A stretch of 64,000 nt of DNA from Nymphaea colorata (taxonomy: Eukaryota > Streptophyta > Magnoliopsida > Nymphaeales > Nymphaeaceae): NCBI RefSeq assembly GCF_008831285.2, contig NC_045147.1, forward strand, positions 23,646,981-23,710,980, read 5' to 3'. The notes beneath the pieces are model-generated. The model had not been told where the DNA came from. It ran no database searches and was given only the letters and a program-made list of their open reading frames with translations. Below are positions 29,801 to 41,900 of this stretch, one piece after another. Numbering within the stretch: the first letter of the stretch is position 1; each line of letters begins with the position of its first letter. Both the position numbers and the translations under genes were made by a program.

Positions 29801-31830
29801 TGCATGGAGACTCGTAAGCACTCTGTCAAATTGAAGATGAAGACGTGGACATCACAAACAAATCATCACCATCGCCATTGAAGGGAGAACAACACATGGA
29901 GATGATCGGAAAATTAATCATGACCATATAAAAATCCCTACCTCGTCCGGTCATCCGCTAATATCTTCTAAATTACTTCCAAGTTCCAAGCGCTTCCTTG
30001 CCGTTGCAACGTGTGGCGTGAGATCCTCCACAAAGGTACATCATAATGCTCATAACTGTGATCATTCATATAAATGAATGAAAGATGGAGATCTTTCTCC
30101 CCCTTCTTCTTGTAACAGTTCTCAAAACTAAACGTTTGCGTATGATAAAGTTTTCCACCATCTCTGCGCCATAATTGGTGGCAGTGGTCTTTGATCCCCT
30201 CTAAAATACATTCAAGATTGTCCGCAATTTCAATTTTACTGGATGTCTCCGAAGAGAGAACATATTCAGATTATGTAATTTCACATCACCGGATAGCGAA
30301 ATCACTCAAATTTCTCATATGTATACGAATCCGCCTCATATATGGCTGACGGATTTTGGTGTTCGGCACAAGTTATGGAATTTCAAAACCGTTGCAATCA
30401 ATAGTTACGGTAAGACTTGTAATCATGGTAAAAACAACACATCACAAAGTCACGTGTCATCATCCTCGGAAAACTTGCTCCTACATTTATAAAAGGAAAA
30501 TCTAGGAAAGCCTACTAAATCATTATTTGCGCGGAAAAAGGACAACAGGAAAACATACTCGTCCGGGGAGAACTGATCAACTCACAGCCATTTAAAATTG
30601 ACAATTGTTAGACCCTTTTAATTTGCTTGACAAACAAGATCTCAAGTTCTCGTGAACTCAGACGAATTGCATGTCTAATGTATTCAGAATGGTGGGCAAT
30701 AATAAATGGAAAGGCGTTGTCCCAGCAGATTAAACCGTTGGATCGAGGAAGAATGTATTCATGGTAGTGAGACTTCAGTAGGACGAAGAGAACGTGCAAA
30801 ATATTTAAATTAGCAATGGCTCACAAGACAGACGAGAGACAGAGAGAGAGAGAGGTCGGGGAGTAACAAGACCAACTGTAAGCTGCAGAAACTGAAGATA
30901 GATATTCAGAGAATGCAATGTATCCAATTTAGTGTGAACGAATCCTCCTTTTCCTTTTACGGTGACAAATCAAGTAGCCGGCATCTCAACTAGCAGACGC
31001 CACAGCGAATTAAGATTAACGATACCAAGATGGGCAAAGTAACTAAGAAAGAGGCTATTTACTATAAGTTTCCTTCGCGCAACAAAAATTGTCATGGTAA
31101 TAAATGATCGTAATAGTTACGGCGACGATGACTATAAGAAACAAAGTACAACAAAAAAAAGTTACTTTTTCCATTTGGACGAAAAACAATAGCGGGTAAA
31201 CCCAGGTTTACAGACTTCTCCATGATTCAACTGTAAATAAGAAGAAGAATGACCGACCATAAGTGAAGTTAAATACTGATTGTGACACGCCCAACGATAG
31301 ACAAGAAGTTGAAAAGACTGTTTATGATGCAACTATGTAGTTCAAAGTAAAATGCTTCCCCAGTGCCAGAGCTAGATGCCGACAGTAACGTCTAAACTGG
31401 AATAAATTACAGGTTACGAAAAGACAAAACTTCTTAGTGACTGTGGTTTTAGAAGCTCTGTTCCAAGTAAAGCATGCCAAAACTCCAAGACTCGTTAAAT
31501 CTGGATGAACGGATGAAACGTTACATGCGTACCCAACAAAATCGAAGAATTCCATGCAATTCAACGAGACTTCAACCACAATTGGTAAGACCGATGGAGT
31601 ATGTATCAAGATGAACAATATGATCTATAACAGGTCAAACAAGCTTATTGTGGACACCTATTTGGATGACATTTTCTAATGCCTCTTCACCAAGTGGATG
31701 CAGTTCTTAAATACAAAATGCACTTACAGACTTACAGTTACAGGGAGGGACCTACTCCAATGATGATGAGCAAAATTGACTCTGCTGGAACCGCTACAGG
31801 AAAACCAACTCATTATGCAACAGATTAGGC
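26847..31830. other. Gene-poor AT-rich stretch
   Basis: No recognisable gene. It contains a poly-T run and TA microsatellite (27473-27537), a run of GATTA-like repeats (28086-28118), a segment at 28132-28230 that resembles 25319-25376 and the start region of the inhibitor pseudogene, and at the right end the 3' flank of the MORF gene. An 86-codon ATG frame at 29450-29710 has a hydrophobic start (HIIALFLLGYLL) and several cysteines. I do not recognise it and would not call it a gene without transcript support. Confidence 0.4.
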
Positions 31831-33190
31831 TCAAGACCCCCTTCCTAACACAGGATTCTGATCTCCTTGCGCAACGTTACCCGTACCCTCTGCGCTTGTC
31901 TGTCCATGGGTCTGAGGTGCAGATTCTCCATGTTGCCCCTCCAATGGGCTTCTTCCGTCCGTTGGCATCGGATTAGGTGGTGGTGCCCAATCCCTTCTTA
32001 TCGTCTCCCTTCTGTCGACTTGCATAGTTTCTCTTCTCCTGTCATATCTGGGGCGGGGTCGAGTTCTAGTCTGCTGTCTCTCGTTGTATCTGTATTGTGG
32101 TCTATGGATGACCTTCCCATCAATGAAGAGGTCCCCTGAAGTAAATTTAATAAATAAAACAATCAAGTTTTCCATTTTATCAGGTAAACCGTTAAACACA
32201 ACAATTATGCGCATAGAGAGAAACCTCCATAGTCTTTGTTGGGAACATCGAGATAAGAGTCAGGCAGCACCCAAAGAACTCCAGGTAATCCTGAACAAGT
32301 TCATGAAAACTCAAACAGTTATGAAAAAGTTTAAACTCGTGAAAAGGGTATCTTAGAGTTCAAACTAAAACCCAAGATAGAGGAGAAAACGATAAGCATG
32401 GTACCATAACACCATGGAAAATATTAACAACCATGAACGACGCACCGATAGATCACAATGTCGGTATCTACCAAATAGAGAATTTATGAAAGAAGTCCCA
32501 ATTCTAAAACATGGATTTCGAAGAATTCAATCAAATGAATGGACAGTATAGAGGAAGGAACCCGTAGCTAGCTGAATTTCAAGGACAATGAAACGAAAGA
32601 GAGAGGGAACCACACCTTTTACTTTGTAGGAAAGCTCCTCCGAAATCAACGCGCCGAACCCGGTATACGTCGTCGTACAGACTGAGTATATCTTCTTCTT
32701 CGCCTCTTCCTCGCTGTTTAATACACGGATAAAATCAAATTCCTTCTTTATAATCAAGCGGCCCAAGAAACCCCAGGGAAGAGAAAATGGGAAAGGCAAG
32801 AAAGCCCGTGAATTAGTAGTACCTTCCCACGACGGTTGCTAGGGTTTTCACGTAGGCAGCGATCATCTCGTCCTCGGAGGGTTTAGGGTTCTCCGGGAAC
32901 TCCATGACAATAAGCCAGTGCTCATAATCGCACCCATCGAGGAGGATGGTCTCCTTGGGCGGCCTGTTGCTCCAATTTGGGGAGGGATCGTTCAATGGAG
33001 AGTACCCACCAGACGAGGACGTCGTTTTGGGCCTGGAGAAGAAATGGATGACTGGATCTTGGCGACGACATTGATGAACGGAGGAGAGAAGGAAGGGTCG
33101 GAAGCGAGAGATGGAAGGTGAAGAGGCAGAAGGAGAAGAGGACGAAGGGAGGGCCTTGAGGAGGAAGGAGGCGAGGGCACGCCTGGCCAT
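31831..33190 (-). CDS. MORF3: Multiple organellar RNA editing factor, MORF3-like
   Basis: Four exons, 33190-32823, 32713-32616, 32290-32225 and 32135-31831, join in phase to 278 aa. The N-terminus is a Ser/Arg-rich, acid-poor presequence (about 55 residues, starting [19 protein letters not shown]), typical of mitochondrial import. Then come [20 protein letters not shown] and the conserved MORF box: [68 protein letters not shown]. The near-identity of the [10 protein letters not shown] segment points to MORF3 rather than other MORFs. The C-terminal tail ([18 protein letters not shown], then Pro/Gly/Gln-rich) is disordered. MORF proteins bind PPR editing factors and are needed for C-to-U editing in mitochondrial transcripts. 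The start is the first ATG of exon 1. The gene lies just downstream of IBR3 on the same strand. Confidence 0.95.
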
Positions 33191-35083
33191 TGAAGAAGGT
33201 CGAGAAGACGAGGAAGGAAGGAGCCGCAGAAGACGGGTAGCGGGTAATAGTGTGGGTTTAGGGTTTAAGTCGCTCTAAGAGACCAGCGAGGGCCTTCGAC
33301 TGTGAACCGGGCGGGACGAACCTAAGGCGCTACAGGACAAGCATAAATCGTTCTCTTAAACCTTCGGAAAAGAGGTTCAGATATCCATAGACAAATAAAT
33401 GATTAGGACAATGATACAGAGAAATTACATAAGCTGATATGCTTTTGTTAGTCTAACTTCATGTCAAAATTCATTGAGTATGAAACACAGATCAAGTCCA
33501 TCATCACTTTTTCGTTTAAAATTTGTTACTTTTGTGCCATAAAAGTCAATGGTTCTTATTACGCTAAAAATTTGACGGGTAAAAAATAAAAATGTATTAA
33601 ATTGTTAAGATCCACAACACTGCCTTTGTTACCGTGACGGATGAATCAGAACACGTTTACTTTTAAACAAATGATGATGTACAGGTCTGTACATTTAGGT
33701 TAAGTCGAAAATGTCTTTCAGTAACCAAATGTTAGTAAAAACTGAGTTTATTAACTGAATTGGTGTGCATCAGAAGTAACCAAAACAATGTTTACATGCT
33801 AATGAGCACTGTTATTCAATTAGAGAGACTCTTCCGATTTATTCAAAGACAAAATCACGTGGCCGCTTCTACTTGTGCAGTGTTGACCCTTATAAAGCTT
33901 GAGCCTTGACTGCCTAACAATTGAGGCCGAACATGGCCGCGGCAAATCCCTTGAGGCCAATTGGAAAGAACCTCTATGTAGAGATTTAAGATAACCCTAC
34001 GCAAACCACTGAATCACGCTGAAGGTCAATCTGTCTCATAATTATAGGATGCCAATTGCCAAACAATTGCGAAATCGAGTGTCAAACTACGGCTGAAATT
34101 TGTTGCACTCTTGCGACTGTAACAGAGCAGAGAGGGCATCTGGGACGAGCTGAAATTTCTAAAATTGGCTTCTCTCAACCTGAAGGCGTTAAGCCAACCT
34201 TCCAGCTAGCTGTACAAAATTTTTTGTGGTACTTCAATAATGTCTCTTTCGTTCTTGTTTGACAGAAGAGAATGAAACATAAATTAAACCATAAAGAGAA
34301 ATTGAGACATGTAAAATAGTTGCGGTTACCGGGTAATGAGTTCAATTGGGTTTATCACGCATAGCATATGTGACTTGTAAGAAGAGAAACTGATTTGTGA
34401 TTTAATCTCGTATGGCCTACCAAACGCAAGCCTGGGTGTCATCATATTAGTTCTACCTCCAAAGATTCCAAAGAACTCTGTTATCGATCCCAAGTAGATA
34501 GGCAACTTTAAGTTAAGGCCCTATTTTGACACGATCCTGGAATGCTGAAGTATGCTCACTCGCTTTTATTTCAAATCTTGGCGTTATGATATGTCGGGAA
34601 GTTTTTAGATTTTCTTTCGCAAGGAACGGATAACCATTCTTGTACACGAATCGGATATTTTTCAGAAGGTCCAGACGCACATTGGATTGAGCTCGTGCAA
34701 GAGATGAACTTTCCAAGGGATTTCATTAGCGTGGAGAACTGACGGCTTTGCCAAATCCGATGCATCTCGGCCGACAATTAATTACTATGTACTTTCTGGT
34801 AGAAAACCGTTCTTTTCAAACATTAACCATTCTTTCTGCCCAACACTAAAGTCTGGATTTGGAGCAACCATGATCGCACCCTATCTCGGACCCCTCCGAA
34901 ACCATCTCGCCTATTATTAGCCTATCATGGCTGTGTATGACGTTAATAACAGATGCTTCTTTGCTACAAAATCATATACATTTATTGCTAGCCAGACGCA
35001 TGCCCTGATAATTAACACGCCCTCTTGACCATCACGTTCAAGAGCAACAGCACCAAGGGACAGTTAAATTAGGAGCAAACAGC
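33191..35083. other. Intergenic region between IBR3 and MORF3
   Basis: About 1.9 kb of AT-rich sequence. It includes the MORF3 promoter (next to 33190) and the IBR3 3' flank. No other gene or transposon is recognised. Confidence 0.5.
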
Positions 35084-38000
35084 CTATAGCTTTGCTCTCT
35101 GCACCTCCAACTTGGCTATTGTCCCAAGATGTACCTCATCTGGACCATCCGCAATCCTTAAGGTTCGAGCAGAAGCCCACAGATGTGCCAGGACAGTATC
35201 GGACGACACTCCAGCACCACCATGAACTTGAATTGCCATGTCAAGAATTTGCAATGCGGTTCTTGGAGCGGCAACCTGTGCAGTGTAAGAATCAGCTTTC
35301 AAGCCATGAAAAGCATAAACTTAAACTTGCTCTTTACCTTGGCCATCGCCAGGAACCCCCTGGCTTTCTTGTTCCCATGAAGATCGAGCTGATTAGCTGC
35401 TTCAAGCACCAAAAGTCTCGTCATCTCCAGCTCAGTTCGGCACTGTCAATTTCAAAAGAGATAGCTTACATGCAATCCCATGTAACCTACATGACCTTTC
35501 CTTCCAACCATTTTCATTAGAAGTTAAAGGTTCGACGAGCTCATCTGAAGTTCCGCTACCCAGAACAAGCTTAGGCCAAAAAGATCACAATTTTGCACAG
35601 TTACACACCTTTGCAAGGTCAGTCAGAAAAGAACCTTGCTCAGCAATCAATTTTCCAAACACTTTCCTGCCGAGGGCTCTTTCCACCATAATCTGCATCC
35701 CACGTTCTGCAGCACCAATCAATCTCATGCAATGGTGCAATCGTCCAGGGCCCAGCCTACCCTGAAAAAATGGATGGGTGAGATTCGGTGAGTTTAATAA
35801 TTCAAGACCAAGATCGTTTGAATACCGTACCTGGGCAATCTCAAAACCACGGCCTTCTCCAAGTAATATATTTGAAACCGGTACCCGCACATCTTTTAAG
35901 ATAACTTCTGCATGTCCATGAGGTGCATCATCAAAACCAAAAACTGTTAACGGCCTCTTTATGCACACACCAGGGGTTTTTACATCCACTAAGATCATTG
36001 ATTGCTGTTTATGTTGTGGAGCAGTTACATTTGTCTTGCCCTGCAAGATAAGATTTACTCAACAATCAACATGTAAATGTAAATAGAAGGTACTGCATTC
36101 CTTTTATATCTAAAAGGTTGGCTCACGCATGTGACACCTAAATGAAGTGAATATTTTCTTCTCTTTTTTTTTTTTTTTGTCTAGGTCATCTTTTTCAAGG
36201 GGAAGTTTGATTCCCTTTATCATTTCTGCTTTTTGTCTAACATATTTATTGTACATTCACATTTTTTTCCTCCACTTCTTCTTCCTTTAAAGGAAGCTTT
36301 TATTCCCTTTTTTTTTTTTAAAGCATATATGCTATTGATTCACATATACAGATACAAACCTAAGTGCTTGCCAATAACAGTACATAAACTAAGAGCTCAA
36401 ACTATTTCTCAGAAGGCCATTAGCGCAGAGCTGCTCACCATGACAATAAAAATGCTGCATCTAGGATCCATTGCCCCACTTGTCCACCACTTCCTGCCAT
36501 TGACAATGTAATAATCCCCTTGCCTGCACCAGATTTCGATCACATAAGCCTCATTTTAGATCTAAAGGATACACATTGCTGAACAGATGACGGAAAGCTT
36601 CTACCCCATTCTTTTGAAGCTTACTTTTGGCCTAGACGACAAGAAAAACCACGAACCTTTTTGAGTTTGAACCATAGTCACTTAAAGCGTTCTCGCGTTT
36701 TAAATGGCGAGAATTTTTTGGGTATAATACGGAAATTTTGGTAATTTTTAATTTGTTCAAAAATCCTAAAAATTAGGAAAAATAAAATAAGTGAGAAACT
36801 AATAACACAAACAACAAAAAATAAGTAAATAAACAACAATTAAAAATTAAAAAATGAAAACAAGTAGTTTGGCATTAAATAACGTGAAAAACACACTTTA
36901 AATGAAAAAACAGGAAACAAACGCAAAACAAACAAGTTTCTTGTTTCAAAAAGGCAGTATAAGTTTTAAATGGTTGGCTTATTTCTAGCATTTTATACTT
37001 GTTTTTTGTCACTATTGAAGTTGAACTACTAACTCCAGAAGGGTACCTTTACAATGCCCTAATCTATCTGGCCAACTGTAGACCCACCAGAAAGGTCCAC
37101 TTTATACTAGCAGAAGAGATGCACACCGTAATTATTGCACTCTGGATTACTAGACCTCATTCAGCTTGGCAGCGTTAAGCTGATCCACCAAGCAAGGTGC
37201 TTGTGTATTTTGTGCGTAAATTTTTGTTATTTGAAATAGCTACCTGTGAAAGGCATGAACTTGAGACACTGCGATATTTATAACCAATTTTAGGAACTTA
37301 GATATACTTTGATTTTGCGTTTGTCCATGTGTAGGACTGTTCAACGAATCGAGCTCGCTCAATAAACTTGACTCGAACTAGACTCGTTTATTAACCGAGT
37401 CGAGTTCGAGTAAAGAAATGAACTCAACAATCTAAACGAGTCGAGCTTGAGTTAAGTGCGCTCGGCTCGGTTAAACTCGGTTAAGCTCGAGAAAGAAAAT
37501 ATATAAAATGCATCTCATAAAATTATCAAAAAAAGTAGACTGCTCAAATGGGTACACATGTGACTGGTATGTGGGAGGTTCCATGTTCAAGTCTATATGC
37601 TGTCTCTTCCTTTAAAAAAATAATTTTTTAAATAAAATGTTTGGCTCTGCTCAAGCCAATCTTCGGCTCGAGCTTAATCGAGCCGAATCAAGTTTTAAGA
37701 ACTCGAGCTCAAGCTAATGAAATCAAACTCGAGTCAAGCTCGAGCTGAGGTCGAGTTTCTTTCAAGACACGTGAGCCGAGTTCGAGCTGGCTCAACTCGG
37801 TTCGAACTCGCTCATGACCAGCCCTATCCATGTGTATGTCCGCATGCATGTGTATTAAAAATAATTTCATAAAATTATATAAGGCCCCCGATATGCTTTT
37901 GGAATCACTATCACCAACCAAAGGATCACCACTGCTTCCAAGTGAACCTATTAGCAACAATGAGTTGTCTCAGGCCTCAGAGACATATGACCAAGCCTCA

Positions 38001-38885
38001 AAAAATTATTCTTGGGGAAGAAGAGAAGCCAAATTCTGAGGGAAAGGAAGCAACAACACTAGGTGGACACCAGTTTCTGTTTGGTCTTGGCCTTCCCAGC
38101 AAACAAATGATTGCCATTTGGAAACTAATTTTTTCATTCTATTGAAAGCATTGCAAGTCATAACAGCTATGACATTACATTTCATAATGAATTATGGGGT
38201 GAATGTGCATGCTAGTGCCCGCATGCTATGCCTTAGCTTCAATGCATACCTTGTAATTGAACATTCAATGTTAGTTGCATCTGAAGATGCAACTTCCGGT
38301 TCAGTCATAGCAAATGCAGAGCGGATTTTTCCATGTAGCAAAGGAACAAGCCACTGTTTTTGCTGTTCTAAACTTCCATATCGCAGCAGAACCTGTAATA
38401 CAAAATCAGTATTAGGTTAACTTCAAATCACGGTGCAAAACACCAAGAAGTCAGAAGGAAGCTTTTGCAATATGCCAATCAGGAAATGCATCGTCATTTA
38501 CATTTTTTTTCACTTTCAAAAAGTTCAATACTTCAATAGTTTTTTAGCCTCAAGAGACGCATAAAAATGGATAAAAGGCAAGACAAACTCTTATAGTTTA
38601 TGAAGATAACCACAAAGACTTCCTGGTGATAACAAACAATAGTTATGACCATTTAAATAATTCATTTATTAAAAAGTCAAGAATCAGTATTTCCTGGTGA
38701 AATTTATCATACCATTTGTCAGTAGTTGGATCAAATAAAATCTAAGACCTAAATCATCACGTAATGCGCAATCACAAATTTCACTGATTTTTCAGCAACA
38801 GGAAGTCCCTGGATATTTTGAAGATCTTGTCTGGTATCAGAAAAATCTGGAAAAAGTTTCTAAAATATTACATGTAAATATATAC

Positions 38886-38923
<38 letters not shown>

Positions 38924-41900
38924 CAAGATCATATGAAGTACATAATACATACTTAAGATGAGTATCGAGAAAAATGCAAAAAAGAAGAACCATATTGCTC
39001 ATTCAAGTAAATGTATCAAAGCTTGATCTTCACTTGAGAGGTCCCGATTTCTCCTCTCTTTCAACCATCATCTGAATTTTCCTCAAAAGTGAGTAATGTG
39101 CATTGCCACATAAGATTCACCTTTCAAGGTTGTGAATATTATTTTACCCAAAAGCATAGATTGACATTTGAACATTCGCCATTCCAACTTATCATATTAT
39201 CATCACTTAAAATGTTAATAATAACTACGTGGTGTTTCAAAATCTTGTGATATTAGCTAACAATTATGGTTTTTGAATTTATCAAAAAAAAGATTACACG
39301 GTTTCAAGATCCTGGCATACTAGTTACTGATCTCAACAAGCAAATGACAGAGCTAGTGAAAATTAAACCACTGTTAATGCTCAATCTGAAAGTTTATCAC
39401 TTCCTATAATATTCATGTTTCATACGAGTTTATTCATTGACATGCCTGCCCATGCAATAGCCATGCAAAAAGGTCAAAGTTCTTACTTGAGTTCAGAATA
39501 GATTTAACATGGCATAGGCTGTAAATCCACATTGCCTACGTTTGGAATACAGTTGCAACGAGAACATGACTAGTCTGATCCAATCAGCCCTAGGTCAGGA
39601 TGAGATTGAAAACATGGCTAGATTTGGGTCAAAATCAGGGTCTAATCCAGTTGGTTTTCTTCTGTACATAAAGATTAACACCACAGAAAAATTTTAACTA
39701 GATCTGGTACCACAAAGACCAACTTACCTCCATGTTTCCAGTATCAGGTGCATTGCAATTAAAAATTTGCGGAGCCCACATAGAGCGTCCCATAATTTCA
39801 CAAAGATAACCATATTCAAGGTTTGAAAGTCCTGCACCCAACAGCAGGTCAGAAGAATCAGGAGATTTTACATCAGAGAGTAGCTCTCTTGCCTTCTCAG
39901 CACTATCTACCTGCATGTTTGCACAAATGAAGCAACTGTTATGTGGCTAATAAAGAAATAGTTTGTATAAGAAAAGCACTTTCCAGGTAAACAAAAACAA
40001 CTAGTGGAGTGAAGAAGTCGAAATGCTTACAGGAATCCACAAGTTCCATAAGCCTATGCTTTTTGCAAGTTCTTTTAGTCTCTCTTCCTCTGGATGTATT
40101 GTCCAGCGGTCATTAGATTGAGCTTGCCTTTGGAATTCAGACTCCATGGGGTATATGTAAGTTTCCATAAACTTAACCAACCTGTCTCGTAATGCTTTAA
40201 CCCTTTCACTTGGAACAAATCCCCTGGTTTCTCTCTTAAAATTATGTGATCTCATTTCCATTTCCTTAAACAGCGAATCAGCAGCTGGAGATCCATATCC
40301 TGAAATGTTAACGATTGACTGTTAGAGCACAAACATAACAAATTGCACACATTTGGGTGCCAAGGTAATGTCACAAATATCGTTCTTGTGTTTTTATCGG
40401 CAAGCTATGTCACATGGGTGCTTCTAAATGGCTGTTGCACCCATGTCGCACTAGTGTCAACGCTGGTGCTGGTGCTTATCCGACACAGGACATCTGGTTC
40501 GGTCAGCCAAACCAGGTGCAAACTGACTACTTTAAATGTGCATATAACTAAACTATCTCTAATACAAAAAGTTTATATGTGAATATGGATAAATAAGGCT
40601 ACTAAACAGTTAAATAACTATGTAACAAAGGATTCATATACATAAATACACACACATATATATACATCCTCCCTGCACCCACTCAATTTTTTTAACACAC
40701 CAGAACCCTGTACCCATGTGACATAGTCGACGAGGTTTTCACTGGACATTTTTCGGCAAAGTTGTTTTATCGAGAAAATCTCATAGATCTTTAAAAAAAC
40801 AAAAAAAATCAAAATCTTAAGTAAAAAGAAAATAAATGAGAAACTAATAAGAAGACGAAAAATATAGAGTGAAAATGATAAAATTAATACAGTTAATATG
40901 ACATCTAGGACATCATTTCTGGCTCCAATGGAATTCATAGGTATAGGAAGAAGCCCCATCAAATAGAGATTTTCTCTTTCAACCATATTTCAATTGTTAA
41001 TACGATATGCCATCAAATCCCAGGGCTCAACCCTGGACAGGTGGTGGAAACCACCCAACTGGAGTGCGCATCGATAGTTAGCAAGTATGATGGTTCTCAT
41101 GATGATCCTGCACACAATGTTATCACTGTCGTATCGTATCGTGTATCGGTCGGGCCGACCTATACGCCGTATTGTAGCGTATAGTAAATGTATCGTAACG
41201 TATCCTAAAATTAATTTTTTAATTTGTAAAAATATTAAAAAATTATAAAAAATAGAAAAAAATCAGAAAAATTCTAAAAAAAAACCAAAAAAACTAGTAA
41301 AAATCAGAAAAATTCAACAAAAATGTATTTAAAGGAACATTCATCATTCATGTATATGAAGCATGAACTATGAAGTATGCATATGAACAACACATTCCAA
41401 AATAAGAAATCAAACATTCAAAAATCAAAATAACATACTCAGCAGCCTAAGAGTATTCAATTACATCACAATTCATAAGTTCATAAGTCAAAACTCAAAA
41501 CATATTGACATAGTTTTCAAAACTCAAAACAAAAAGCCTCATCAATCGTCATCTGCATCATCATCTTCATTCTTCATCATCATCTTCATTTTCTTCATTA
41601 AGTGCTTCTTCTATCCCCTCTGTTGCAAATGGAATGTCACCAACATTCCATTGCTCCCCCCCAGCATCTCCTTCTTCAATAATCTTTGTTGTTCCTTCAA
41701 CGTTCAAAAAATCAAGATCGTCCTCATCAAGTATTGCAGATGGTTCTTCTTCAACCCAAGAATCTAATATATCAAAATGGTCAATGAAGATAGGATCATA
41801 TTGAGTGTGATGCTTCCTCGTAGATGTTGTTTCTAGTTGCCTAGCAAGAGAAAAATTTAACAAATTGTTAGAAATTAAAATATATATTAGAATTTGCTAT

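Noticed and set aside
36650-36960. A-rich segment sharing words with 40780-40900
   Set aside because: Possible old transposon remnants, but no terminal repeats or target duplication could be found, so not called.
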